NCBI GenBank assembly: GCA_029245725.1
Contig: JAQWOT010000149.1
Span: 1-46,562 of the forward strand
Length of the DNA: 46,562 nucleotides
DNA from: SAR324 cluster bacterium
GTDB taxonomy: Bacteria > SAR324 > NAC60-12
Reading direction: 5' to 3'
Shown: positions 7,654 through 15,294 of the stretch, piece by piece
Position numbering within the stretch: the stretch's first letter is position 1
How the letters are laid out: each line of letters opens with the position of its first letter
Translations under genes and position numbers: made by a program
The notes under the pieces: model-generated
What the model was told of the DNA's origin: nothing
Databases searched by the model: none
The model's input: the letters and a program-made list of their open reading frames with translations, nothing else

Positions 7654-8127
7654 ATGAAACTCATGACGGTGATGAAAGAAACAGTTTATTGCGTGAGGTT
7701 GCGCTCAAGCAAAATCGCTTTCAAGCGGAAAATCAGTCAAGATTTTGTAACTTTTCTATGCAGCCTCCTTTGGAACCAGCCTTGCAGCCTCCTGTGTACA
7801 TTCTAGAGGTATTCAGAATTCGGTCGCTACTGGGCTTTGCGGCCTAGCCAACACACAATTTCTGTCTGTCACATGTCAGCTTCTTGCCCTGTAGCCACTG
7901 CCTTTAATCTTCTCGAAAAAACAACCTCTTCTGTAAATCTTGCAAGTTGGGAGGGGGATCGTTAGAGAAGATGTGCTTTGTACATTAATCATACGGTCCG
8001 TGGAAGGCGTAAAACGATTCTTCTACGGAAAACCATCTTTGCATACAATCATGTCTCTCCTCTCTTGTAAATTTTCCAGAGGGGAACGGACCCCAGCCCA
8101 ATAGTGGTGATGCACGGGGAAGAAAAC
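7654..8127. other. Gene-free divergent control region
   Basis: This 474-base stretch separates hemJ (minus) from the unknown gene at 8128 (plus) and should hold both promoters. I found no coding frame with support. It holds a sigma-54-like sequence at 7770-7786, a directly repeated GCAGCCTCCT at about 7760 and 7784, and the small inverted repeat GGGG-AACGGA-CCCC at 8081-8094 just ahead of the downstream gene. No tRNA or known riboswitch pattern is visible. Confidence 0.35.
7770..7786 (+). promoter_or_regulatory. Sigma-54-like -24/-12 sequence
   Basis: The plus strand reads TTGGAACCAGCCTTGCA. The GG and GC dinucleotides are exactly ten bases apart and the -12 half (TTGCA) is perfect. The -24 half has A for the usual C (TGGAAC) and C for the usual G. 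It points toward the unknown gene at 8128, leaving a leader of about 330 bases. A chance match is quite possible. Confidence 0.3.
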
Positions 8128-8715
8128 ATGCCCCATCTGGACGCTGCCAAACCTCCGGATAATTCTTCTTCAACTTACCAGGTAAGCCCCTACACACGTG
8201 GACTCGCAGAGTGTCTGCAGATGCTGGAGCGATCCAACCTGACTAGTGGACGTGACGAACAAACGCTGAGACATCTCCTCTGCAACCTGTTGCAGGGACG
8301 AATTCTAGAGCATTTGCGACAGCGACTGATTGAGCATTTCGAGTTGGATCAGAACGATTCAGGGGAGCGGATTTCTTTGCTGCTGATTGATGTTTTCAAA
8401 GAGGAAATTTTTGGCACCTTCCGACGTCGGATCGAGGAACAGCCTGAATTGCTGACACAGATTGCTCAGGAAATTGTCGCCACAGAGACACAAAGTGGTC
8501 AAGAGTTACCAGAACAGACCAAGCAACTCTACGAACACATTCTCCAAAAGCATCTGGGCTACTCTGATCTTAGCGCAATCCTGCGAATTTTGCAGGCAGA
8601 TGAACGCCTGGAAAATCTAATTTTAACCTCTATGCTACACAAGAATGGGATGCACTCCCCCAAGAGTTCCTGCCCAGACAAGTCTAATTTCTTGAAGTTC
8701 CCCCGCCAGAATTGA
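8128..8715 (+). CDS. Hypothetical alpha-helical cytoplasmic protein
   Basis: I do not recognise this 195-residue protein. It has no signal peptide and no membrane segment. From about residue 25 to 170 it is predicted all-helical, with heptad-like stretches rich in Leu, Glu and Arg (LRHLLCNLLQGRILEHLRQRLIEHFEL, EEIFGTFRRRIEEQPELLTQIAQEIV). I chose the ATG at 8128 because GGGGAA stands six bases before it; the frame stays open to a GTG at 8104. The last 27 codons overlap a small membrane-protein gene on the other strand, and the tail is low in pattern, so the natural end may have drifted. Confidence 0.65.
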   Translation: MPHLDAAKPPDNSSSTYQVSPYTRGLAECLQMLERSNLTSGRDEQTLRHLLCNLLQGRILEHLRQRLIEHFELDQNDSGERISLLLIDVFKEEIFGTFRRRIEEQPELLTQIAQEIVATETQSGQELPEQTKQLYEHILQKHLGYSDLSAILRILQADERLENLILTSMLHKNGMHSPKSSCPDKSNFLKFPRQN

Positions 8716-8811
8716 TAAAAGAGATTGCCAGATCACCATTCGCCACAGGAAGCAGGCGAACAGCGATAGCAAAAATACGGAAGTGCAGCTTAAAACCAGC
8801 CTTGCAATCAT
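8635..8811 (-). CDS. Small membrane protein (58 aa)
   Basis: From the ATG at 8811 this frame encodes 58 residues: a hydrophobic helix at residues 4-22 (RLVLSCTSVFLLSLFACFL) and a mostly nonpolar remainder ending GTLGGVHPILV. A perfect ribosome site, AGGAGGT, ends nine bases before the ATG, which fixes the start and is the main reason to believe the gene; the frame extends upstream to 8898 but without such a site. It runs convergently into the 3' end of the unknown gene and overlaps it by 81 bases. The family is unknown. Confidence 0.55.
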   Translation of the reverse strand: MIARLVLSCTSVFLLSLFACFLWRMVIWQSLLSILAGELQEIRLVWAGTLGGVHPILV

Positions 8812-9020
8812 CAAGGTCACACCTCCTAAAAGTTCAAAGCTTGGCGATCTACGATGGCATCTGGATGGAGTTGGATCTTCTATCCCAAATGGATTCAATG
8901 TACTAAATCAGCCCTCTGGTCGCCGTGTACCATTCCTGCCTTCGACAAAACCTGACAACTTTCTGTTCTCAGTCGTAAACTACCTAATTTTTGACTGCAG
9001 CAAACTTTAGCAACAAGCCC

Positions 9021-10454
9021 ATGTCCCTTCGCCTAACCAACAGTCTGAGTAGACAAAAAGAAGACTTTGAAACCGTGCTGCCAGGTCATGTTGGTCTCTA
9101 CGTCTGCGGTCCCACAGTTTATGGTGATCCTCACCTAGGCCATGCCAAGACCTATGTCAGTTTCGATGTGATCGTACGCTACCTACGGTTTTGTGGCTAC
9201 ACGGTAACCTACATCCAAAATATCACGGATGTAGGTCATCTAGTTGGAGATGAAGACGATGGTGCTGACAAGGTGCTGCAAAAAGCCCGGGAAATCAACC
9301 GTCAGCCGATGGCGATTGTAGAGCACTACACCTGTCGGCACTTTGCGATGATGGACCGTTTGCAGGTTCAGAGACCTGATATCTCACCGCGGGCAACAGG
9401 GCATATTCCGGAGCAACTACAGTTGATCGAAACACTACTTGCTCAGGGGAAAGCCTACGAACGGAATGGGTCGATCTACTTTGACGTTTCTCAGGACTCT
9501 GAATATGGTATTCTCTCCGGTCGCAAGGGAGAAGATATGCTGGGTGGTACTCGGGTGGCTGTGCGTAGTGAGAAAAAAGATCCTCGGGACTTTGCGCTCT
9601 GGAAGCATGCGGAACCTGATCATCTGATGCGTTGGCGAGACTGTCTGGGCCAAGAAGGATTTCCTGGATGGCATACAGAATGTGTTGCGATGAGCACACG
9701 CTACTTGGGCAATGCCTTTGACATTCATGGTGGAGGCATGGATCTCAAGTTTCCCCATCATGAATGTGAGCTAGCCCAGGCAAGAGTACTTGGCCATGAC
9801 TACGCACGCTACTGGCTGCATGCCAACCTCCTGACGATCAACGGGCAGAAGATGGCCAAATCTCTAGGAAATTTCATTACACTGGAAGACGCGTTTCAGA
9901 CAAACAATCCATTGGTGGTCCGCTACTTCATTGTTGCTGGACACTATGGTTCTGTGCTGGACTTCAGTGATTCTGCCCTGCAAGGCGCAGAGACTTCCCT
10001 ACAGCGCCTGCAACAAACCGTTAGAGCCCTACAGCGCGAGGTTCCCACAGATTTTTCTGCCCCTGGCCAGCATCTTCAGCAGTACCGCGAGCGATTCTGT
10101 GAGGCAATGGACGATGACTTCTCCACACCACAAGCCCTTGCCATACTCTTCGAATTGATCCATGAAGTCCACCGCCTGCTTCAGCAAGAAAATACTGCAA
10201 CAGAAGTGTTCGCTGATGCACTGAACCTGTTCCAACAATTAGCTGGGGATGTCTTGGGACTGCTCCCAGAGACTGAGTCAATCACTCACAGTCCAGAATT
10301 GCTTGAGCAGACCATCAATTTACTTCTAGAACTACGTCGTGACTTCCGTCAGCAGAAAGACTTTGTTCGAGCAGATCTGATCCGCCAACGACTCCAGGAA
10401 CTAGGAATTGAGCTACAGGATAGCAAGGACGGCACTACCTGGGAAATTCCCTAA
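9021..10454 (+). CDS. cysS: Cysteinyl-tRNA synthetase
   Basis: CysRS attaches cysteine to tRNA-Cys. It is a class I enzyme of 477 residues, the usual length. The N-terminal [20 protein letters not shown] holds a zinc Cys and the HIGH-type [13 protein letters not shown] and [14 protein letters not shown] supply the other zinc ligands, and KMAKSLGNF is the KMSKS loop. The C-terminal helical region reads [24 protein letters not shown], typical of the family. The frame opens at a TTG at 8991, but the ATG at 9021 begins where homologues do. It ends 18 bases before the ABC exporter gene. Confidence 0.97.
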   Translation: MSLRLTNSLSRQKEDFETVLPGHVGLYVCGPTVYGDPHLGHAKTYVSFDVIVRYLRFCGYTVTYIQNITDVGHLVGDEDDGADKVLQKAREINRQPMAIVEHYTCRHFAMMDRLQVQRPDISPRATGHIPEQLQLIETLLAQGKAYERNGSIYFDVSQDSEYGILSGRKGEDMLGGTRVAVRSEKKDPRDFALWKHAEPDHLMRWRDCLGQEGFPGWHTECVAMSTRYLGNAFDIHGGGMDLKFPHHECELAQARVLGHDYARYWLHANLLTINGQKMAKSLGNFITLEDAFQTNNPLVVRYFIVAGHYGSVLDFSDSALQGAETSLQRLQQTVRALQREVPTDFSAPGQHLQQYRERFCEAMDDDFSTPQALAILFELIHEVHRLLQQENTATEVFADALNLFQQLAGDVLGLLPETESITHSPELLEQTINLLLELRRDFRQQKDFVRADLIRQRLQELGIELQDSKDGTTWEIP

Positions 10455-10472
10455 ATCTTTAAATAAAGCTGC

Positions 10473-12269
10473 ATGAGTTCCTGGACCCCCTCACACAAAA
10501 ACATCTATCTTCGCTTGTGGCGTCTGATCTCTCCCTTCAAGGGATGGGTTCTTTTCAGCATCATCTGCATGGGTGGCTACAACATTTTCTCTGCAGCCCC
10601 GGCCTACTACGCCAAGGATATTGTTGATGCACTGGCCTACGGTGACAAACCAGAGCTCAGTCAATTTTTTCTAGTGGGATTTGGCCTAATCCTGATTTTC
10701 TTCTTCAAAGGTGCCTTCCACTTTGGAAACAACTACGGGTTGGGTCACCTAATCCAAAAATTGTTAACCAGGCTGCGGCAGGATCTCTTCGATCACCTAC
10801 TCACACTCAGTTTTTCCTTCTACTCTCGCTCCAAAACTGGCGACTTGATGTCGCGCTTCACCAATGACCTCAACACCTTCCAGAATACGTTGCATGTTGG
10901 AGTGACCGGACCTTTTCGTGATTTCCCACAGATATTCTTACTACTCGGTCTAATGCTCTACCGTAGCTGGGAATTGTCACTCACCACGCTGGTCATCATT
11001 CCGATCGCGCTTTACTTCATTCAAATATTTGGCAAGCGCAACAGCGAGGCTGTCAATGACCGTCAACTTAGTTTCAGTGACCTAAGTACTCTGTTGATGG
11101 AGACAATCTCAGGGATTCGTGTTGTCAAGGCCTTCGGGATGGAAAAATACGAATCACAGCGTTTTGATAGAGCCAATGAGCGACTCTATGACAACCAAAT
11201 GCGATCCATTCTGATTAGCTCTTATTCCACGCCCGTCATCGAAGTGATTGGAGCTGCCGCTGGAGCAACTATCGTTGCGCATGGTGGTTACCTGATCATT
11301 CACGGACAGATCACAGCAGGTGACTTTACTTCGTTTATTCTCAGTTTCTTCATGCTCAATGATCCGATCAAAAAATTAAATGGTTTCAATTTGCGACTTC
11401 AAGAGGGTGCTGCCTCGATCAGGCGCATTTTTGAAATTATGGACACTGAAGCAGAGATTGTCTCTCCTCCCAACGCCGTCAAGTTGCAGCGCTTTGAAAA
11501 AGGTATCGATCTGAAAATCGACCGCTTTCAGTACCCACTGGCCGAAGAGCCAACACTGCAAAACATTAATTTATACGTTGACCGTGGAGAAGTTGTTGCC
11601 CTGGTTGGCAGCAGTGGTTCTGGCAAAACCACAATGGTCAATCTACTGCCACGTTTCCATGACATTGATGAAGGCACCATTCGTATCGACGGCCATGATC
11701 TGCGAGAACTGGATTTGCACAGCCTACGCTCCCAAATCGCAGTAGTGACCCAAGAAACGATTCTATTCAACGACAGCATTGCCAACAATATCACCTATGG
11801 TCACCCTGAGTGTTCCCAAGATCGGATGATCGATGCAGCTATCGCTGCCAACGCTCACCAGTTCATCCTCCAACAACCCCACGGCTACGACACAATGATC
11901 GGAGAAAAAGGTGTCAAGCTGTCCGGAGGACAGCGCCAGCGTCTCTCGATTGCCCGTGCCTTGGTCAAGGACGCTCCTATTCTGATTCTTGATGAGGCTA
12001 CTTCGGCTTTGGATTCTGAATCGGAAATTGAGGTCCAGCAGGCTATCGAACGCCTGATGCAGAATCGTACTACAATCGTGATTGCTCATCGCCTCTCAAC
12101 TATCCGACATGCCCATCGTATTTGCGTGATGGAGAAAGGTCAGATCATTGAAATGGGCTCTCACGATGAATTACTTGCTCTAGGTGGACGCTACGAACAA
12201 CTACATCAAATGCAGTTTCGGGCTCATTTTGCCGACTACGCTGGTGCAGCCAAGATCACTACTTCCTGA
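10473..12269 (+). CDS. msbA: ABC exporter of the MsbA/lipid flippase type
   Basis: This 598-residue half-transporter joins a six-helix membrane domain (about residues 20-320) and an ATPase domain. Walker A is GSSGSGKTT near residue 380, the signature LSGGQRQR, Walker B ILILDEATSALDSE and the switch His in IVIAHRLSTIRHAHRI. The layout and length fit MsbA, which flips lipid A-core across the inner membrane and works as a homodimer. Other homodimeric exporters look alike, so the substrate is inferred; KdsD in the same window supports LPS work. Gene order after cysS with an 18-base gap suggests cotranscription. Confidence 0.85.
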   Translation: MSSWTPSHKNIYLRLWRLISPFKGWVLFSIICMGGYNIFSAAPAYYAKDIVDALAYGDKPELSQFFLVGFGLILIFFFKGAFHFGNNYGLGHLIQKLLTRLRQDLFDHLLTLSFSFYSRSKTGDLMSRFTNDLNTFQNTLHVGVTGPFRDFPQIFLLLGLMLYRSWELSLTTLVIIPIALYFIQIFGKRNSEAVNDRQLSFSDLSTLLMETISGIRVVKAFGMEKYESQRFDRANERLYDNQMRSILISSYSTPVIEVIGAAAGATIVAHGGYLIIHGQITAGDFTSFILSFFMLNDPIKKLNGFNLRLQEGAASIRRIFEIMDTEAEIVSPPNAVKLQRFEKGIDLKIDRFQYPLAEEPTLQNINLYVDRGEVVALVGSSGSGKTTMVNLLPRFHDIDEGTIRIDGHDLRELDLHSLRSQIAVVTQETILFNDSIANNITYGHPECSQDRMIDAAIAANAHQFILQQPHGYDTMIGEKGVKLSGGQRQRLSIARALVKDAPILILDEATSALDSESEIEVQQAIERLMQNRTTIVIAHRLSTIRHAHRICVMEKGQIIEMGSHDELLALGGRYEQLHQMQFRAHFADYAGAAKITTS

Positions 12270-12281
12270 TTTCCAACCACT

Positions 12282-12305
12282 ATGTTCAAAAAATATACTG
12301 AACAT
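12282..12305. repeat. Inverted repeat next to the parS sites
   Basis: ATGTTCA and its exact complement TGAACAT flank an A/T-rich ten-base spacer, 13 bases after the msbA stop. No T-run follows, so it is not a typical terminator. It may be a protein-binding site or a weak RNA hairpin. Confidence 0.35.
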
Positions 12306-12311
12306 CGAGGA

Positions 12312-12331
12312 GATGTTTCACGTGAAACATC
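12312..12331. promoter_or_regulatory. parS: parS centromere site 1
   Basis: Positions 12314-12329 read TGTTTCACGTGAAACA, identical to the canonical bacterial parS bound by ParB/Spo0J. The symmetry extends further on each side (GA and TC), making a perfect palindrome of at least 20 bases. A perfect 16-base match cannot be expected by chance. ParB loads here as a CTP clamp and directs origin segregation and SMC loading. parA and parB are not in this window. Confidence 0.92.
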
Positions 12332-12358
12332 TCGCTGGTTTTCCTTCATTTAGCCTAG

Positions 12359-12374
12359 TGTTCCACGTGAAACA
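12359..12374. promoter_or_regulatory. parS: parS centromere site 2
   Basis: TGTTCCACGTGAAACA differs from the perfect site by one base (T to C at position 5), a change seen in functional parS of other bacteria. It begins 45 bases after site 1, in the same intergenic region. Two neighbouring sites make a ParB nucleation centre very likely. Confidence 0.85.
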
Positions 12375-12401
12375 TTCGGCTGCCAGGTGATCTTTTCCAG
12401 C

Positions 12402-12426
12402 AATTCGTACCAGATCAATACGAATT
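12402..12426. promoter_or_regulatory. Inverted repeat upstream of iscR, possible operator
   Basis: AATTCGTA and TACGAATT are exact complements eight bases long with nine bases between them. The repeat ends five bases before the -35 box of the likely iscR promoter. It does not match the enteric IscR type 1 or 2 sites that I know, so the binder could be this IscR with another specificity or a different protein. Confidence 0.4.
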
Positions 12427-12431
12427 CTTAC

Positions 12432-12461
12432 TTGAAAAGCGTACCAAGCCAGTGCTATTTT
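12432..12461 (+). promoter_or_regulatory. Sigma-70 promoter of the isc operon
   Basis: TTGAAA and TATTTT stand 18 bases apart, 29 bases before the iscR ATG. An A/T-rich initially transcribed region follows. This is the best promoter match between msbA and iscR. Confidence 0.5.
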
Positions 12462-12489
12462 AGAAAAAACTAATTTTTTCGGATACCCT

Positions 12490-12906
12490 ATGCTTCGACT
12501 CTCGAAAAAAGTAGATTACGCCATCATTCTGCTAAGCCACCTAGGCGAGGCCTCTGGGCCGATTAGCGCTCAAGAGGTGTCTTCTCACTATCACCTACCG
12601 CAACCAATGATTGCTAATATATTGAAGCAGTTAGCAGCATCACAATTGGTAGAAAGTACACGTGGAGTACAAGGCGGCTACGTGCTACAGCGTCAAGCTG
12701 ACCAAATTTCCCTCGCAGAAATTGTTAGGGTTATTGATGGCCCCTTCAACTTTGTCGAGTGTGCTCACAAAGCCTCAGAATGTCGAGTCTCCGCTACCTG
12801 TCCAACCCAGACTCCCTTGCAAGCGCTGCATGGTCGCTTGTATGAGTTTATGGAGTCAGTCACCTTAGAAAACTTGATCCAGCATCATGAATTGCAACCT
12901 GTTTGA
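12490..12906 (+). CDS. iscR: Rrf2-family iron-sulfur regulator
   Basis: This 138-residue protein is a winged-helix regulator of the Rrf2 family that senses Fe-S status and controls the genes behind it. It begins LRLSKKVDYAIILLSHL, has the recognition region LPQPMIANILKQLAASQLVES and the wing GVQGGYVLQR. Three Cys in VECAHKASECRVSATC (near residues 94, 101, 107) can hold a [2Fe-2S] cluster; the spacing is one residue wider between the first two than in E. coli IscR. The opening resembles SUF-type regulators, so IscR or SufR-like both fit. It lies 15 bases ahead of iscS and probably represses its own operon. Confidence 0.9.
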   Translation: MLRLSKKVDYAIILLSHLGEASGPISAQEVSSHYHLPQPMIANILKQLAASQLVESTRGVQGGYVLQRQADQISLAEIVRVIDGPFNFVECAHKASECRVSATCPTQTPLQALHGRLYEFMESVTLENLIQHHELQPV

Positions 12907-12921
12907 TAATGAGAAAGACTC

Positions 12922-14136
12922 ATGAAATTCCCCATCTATCTTGATTACAATGCTACCGCTCCTACTGATCCACATGTAGTAGAAGCCATGATGCCATATT
13001 TCACTCAAACGTATGGCAACGCAGCGAGCCGGAATCATCAATTCGGCTGGGAAGCTGAACAAGCAGTAGAGAAAGCGCGTGATCTGCTTGGTGAAACCAT
13101 TGGAGGTGGCGGGCGAGAGATTGTTCTTACCAGCGGCGCAACGGAGTCCAACAATCTGGCTATTCTAGGTGTAGCAGATTTCTACAGTGAGAAAGGCCGA
13201 CACATCATCACCAGTCCTATTGAACACAAGGCCGTGATTGACCCCTGCCAAGCGTTGGAACAGCGTGGTTATGATGTGACCTTTCTAGATGTCGATGATG
13301 ATGGCTGTATTTCTCTAGAGCAACTAGAAAAGTCGATTCGTCCCGATACGATTTTGGTGTCCTTGATGGCCGGCAATAACGAAATTGGCACACTCAACCC
13401 TTTGGAAGAAATTGGCAAGATCACTAGAAAGCATGGAGTACTCTTTCACACAGATGCTACCCAGGCGGTTGGGAAGATTCCATTAAACGTCGAGCAGATG
13501 AATATCGACCTGCTTTCCTTCACCGCACATAAGATGTACGGTCCCAAGGGTGTGGGTGCACTCTATGTTCGCCGCAAGAGACCAAGAGTGCGCTTGTCTC
13601 CTATCATGTTCGGTGGTGGACATGAGCGCGGGATGCGCTCTGGCACTCTGAACGTACCTGGTATTGTTGGTTTTGCCAAAGCACTCGAACTCTGCCGTGA
13701 TGAAATGGAATCTGAAGCAGAACGACAGACCGCCCTGCGTGAGCGTTTACATCAGCGACTGCAAGCCGAGCTGGATCACATCAAGCTCAATGGCCACCCA
13801 ACCCAACGACTGCCCAACAATCTCAACGTCAGTTTTGGCTACGTTGAGGGTGAGAGCCTAATCATGGGAATCAGCGATATTGCAGTTTCTTCCGGCTCAG
13901 CTTGTACCTCTGCTAGCCTTGAACCTTCCTATGTGCTCAGAGCGCTTGGTGTGGGAGATGACCTAGCACACTCTTCCATTCGCTTTGGGGTGGGCCGCTT
14001 CACCACCGAAGAAGAGATCGACTACACAGCGGACAAAATGATCTTCGCTGTCAAGCGGCTACGAGACATGTCCCCACTTTATGAAATGGTTCAGGAAGGT
14101 ATTGACCTCTCGACCGTCAACTGGACACCACATTGA
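12922..14136 (+). CDS. iscS: Cysteine desulfurase IscS
   Basis: IscS takes sulfur from cysteine as a persulfide and hands it to IscU; it may also supply tRNA thiolation and, through other proteins, selenium chemistry. The PLP lysine is in [12 protein letters not shown] (about residue 194). The catalytic Cys is in [21 protein letters not shown] (about 318) on the long mobile loop typical of group I enzymes. [10 protein letters not shown] carries the cofactor Asp. Length is 404, the family norm. It follows iscR closely and precedes iscU by 65 bases. Confidence 0.97.
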   Translation: MKFPIYLDYNATAPTDPHVVEAMMPYFTQTYGNAASRNHQFGWEAEQAVEKARDLLGETIGGGGREIVLTSGATESNNLAILGVADFYSEKGRHIITSPIEHKAVIDPCQALEQRGYDVTFLDVDDDGCISLEQLEKSIRPDTILVSLMAGNNEIGTLNPLEEIGKITRKHGVLFHTDATQAVGKIPLNVEQMNIDLLSFTAHKMYGPKGVGALYVRRKRPRVRLSPIMFGGGHERGMRSGTLNVPGIVGFAKALELCRDEMESEAERQTALRERLHQRLQAELDHIKLNGHPTQRLPNNLNVSFGYVEGESLIMGISDIAVSSGSACTSASLEPSYVLRALGVGDDLAHSSIRFGVGRFTTEEEIDYTADKMIFAVKRLRDMSPLYEMVQEGIDLSTVNWTPH

Positions 14137-14201
14137 TCAAAATAGACAATGAACCCATAAATTTTCTGAACTAGCCTTCCCACTTAACAAGGAGACGCAA
14201 G

Positions 14202-14606
14202 ATGGCATACAGTGAAAAAGTAATTGACCACTACAATGATCCACGCAACGTAGGTAGTTTCATGAAGAGTGATAACCAAGTTGGTACTGGGCTAGTCGGA
14301 GCACCTGAGTGTGGAGATGTGATGAAACTGCAGATCAAGGTGGAAAACGAAAAGATTGTCGATGCGAAATTCAAGACCTTCGGCTGCGGTTCTGCAATTG
14401 CCAGCTCTAGCCTGGCTACTGAATGGGTCAAAGGCAAAACATTGGATGAAGCACTAGCGATTCAGAACACCGAGATCGTGGAAGAACTTTCCCTACCTCC
14501 CGTCAAAATCCACTGTTCTGTACTGGCCGAAGATGCCATCAAGGCCGCTATTCAGGATTATCGAAAGCGACAAGAGAACTCCTCAGAATCTTCTGCTTCT
14601 GCCTGA
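14202..14606 (+). CDS. iscU: Fe-S cluster scaffold IscU
   Basis: IscU is the scaffold on which [2Fe-2S] clusters are built from IscS sulfur. The ligands are Cys37 with Asp39 (PECGDVM), Cys62 (FGCGSAIASSS) and Cys105 after His104. The chaperone-recognition motif LPPVK is complete at residues 98-102, so release by HscA/HscB is expected, and both genes follow. A good ribosome site (AAGGAGA) precedes the ATG. The protein has 134 residues; the Ser-rich tail SSESSASA is a small extension. Confidence 0.97.
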   Translation: MAYSEKVIDHYNDPRNVGSFMKSDNQVGTGLVGAPECGDVMKLQIKVENEKIVDAKFKTFGCGSAIASSSLATEWVKGKTLDEALAIQNTEIVEELSLPPVKIHCSVLAEDAIKAAIQDYRKRQENSSESSASA

Positions 14607-14616
14607 TTGTATCTGA

Positions 14617-14640
14617 AGGAGACTCACCGATGAGTCTCCT
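14617..14640 (+). other. Strong hairpin between iscU and hscB
   Basis: AGGAGACTCA and TGAGTCTCCT pair perfectly over ten bases around the loop CCGA, 11 bases after the iscU stop. No T-run follows, so it is unlikely to be a full intrinsic terminator. It could protect the 3' end of an iscRSU message or set different amounts of scaffold and chaperone. Confidence 0.5.
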
Positions 14641-14673
14641 CACCCACACTAGCTTTCTTACCTGATCTACTCC

Positions 14674-15294
14674 ATGCCCTTTTGTTCTCACTGTCAGAAT
14701 TCTTTGCAGAGTGCGCTCTGGTGTGGTGCCTGTCAGCAGCTACAGTCCAGCGGGTTACAGGCTGATTATTTTTCGGTTTTCGGTCTACCACCGCGCTATG
14801 ATGTGGACTTAAAATCTTTGGAACAGATTTACCACGAGCTTGCTGCCGAGTTGCACCCTGATTTCTTCGCGGTGGCACCAGCTGCCGAGCACCGACTCAG
14901 TGAGGGCTTATCTGCTCGGCTCAATCAGGCATGGCAGACCTTACAAGACTCAACAGCACGCGCCCAGTACATCATGGGGGTCTGGAAATCAAAGACACCC
15001 ACTCATGAGCGCGACCTCCCGACTGGATTTTTGCAGGAGATGTTTGCGTTGCAAGAAGAACTAGAGGAATTGCTGGAAGCCAAAGATCAGCAAGCACTGG
15101 CAACGAAACATGCAGATTTTCTGCAGCGCCTGAATGACCTGCAACATAACTATCAACAGCAACTGATAGAACTGAAAGGAAATACACCTGACACCACGTT
15201 CTGCAAACAAATCCAGCAACAACTGAATGCTGAGCGTTACCTACTACGACTGCTGGAACGCTGTTCATCCACATCCTCAGAAACGGATCTATGA
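14674..15294 (+). CDS. hscB: Co-chaperone HscB with N-terminal zinc-finger motif
   Basis: HscB is the J-domain partner that brings IscU to HscA and stimulates its ATPase. The J domain spans about residues 30-100 with HPD at 61-63 and [13 protein letters not shown] at its start. The C-terminal helical domain (about 120-195) binds IscU. Unlike the enteric protein, this one starts with two CxxC pairs (Cys4, Cys7, Cys17, Cys20), as in eukaryotic HSC20 and some bacterial HscB, and probably binds zinc. Length is 206 against about 171 in E. coli. Its stop overlaps the hscA start by four bases. Confidence 0.92.
   Translation: MPFCSHCQNSLQSALWCGACQQLQSSGLQADYFSVFGLPPRYDVDLKSLEQIYHELAAELHPDFFAVAPAAEHRLSEGLSARLNQAWQTLQDSTARAQYIMGVWKSKTPTHERDLPTGFLQEMFALQEELEELLEAKDQQALATKHADFLQRLNDLQHNYQQQLIELKGNTPDTTFCKQIQQQLNAERYLLRLLERCSSTSSETDL

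Noticed and set aside
7774-8806. AACCAGCCTTGCA repeated at 7774-7786 and 8794-8806
   Set aside because: A 13-base match once in the window, without symmetry or further similarity around it, does not support a repeat element.
12281-12352. Short plus-strand frame (MFKKYTEHRGDVSRET...) across parS site 1
   Set aside because: It is only 23 codons long, lacks a ribosome site, and its sequence is dictated by the parS palindrome.
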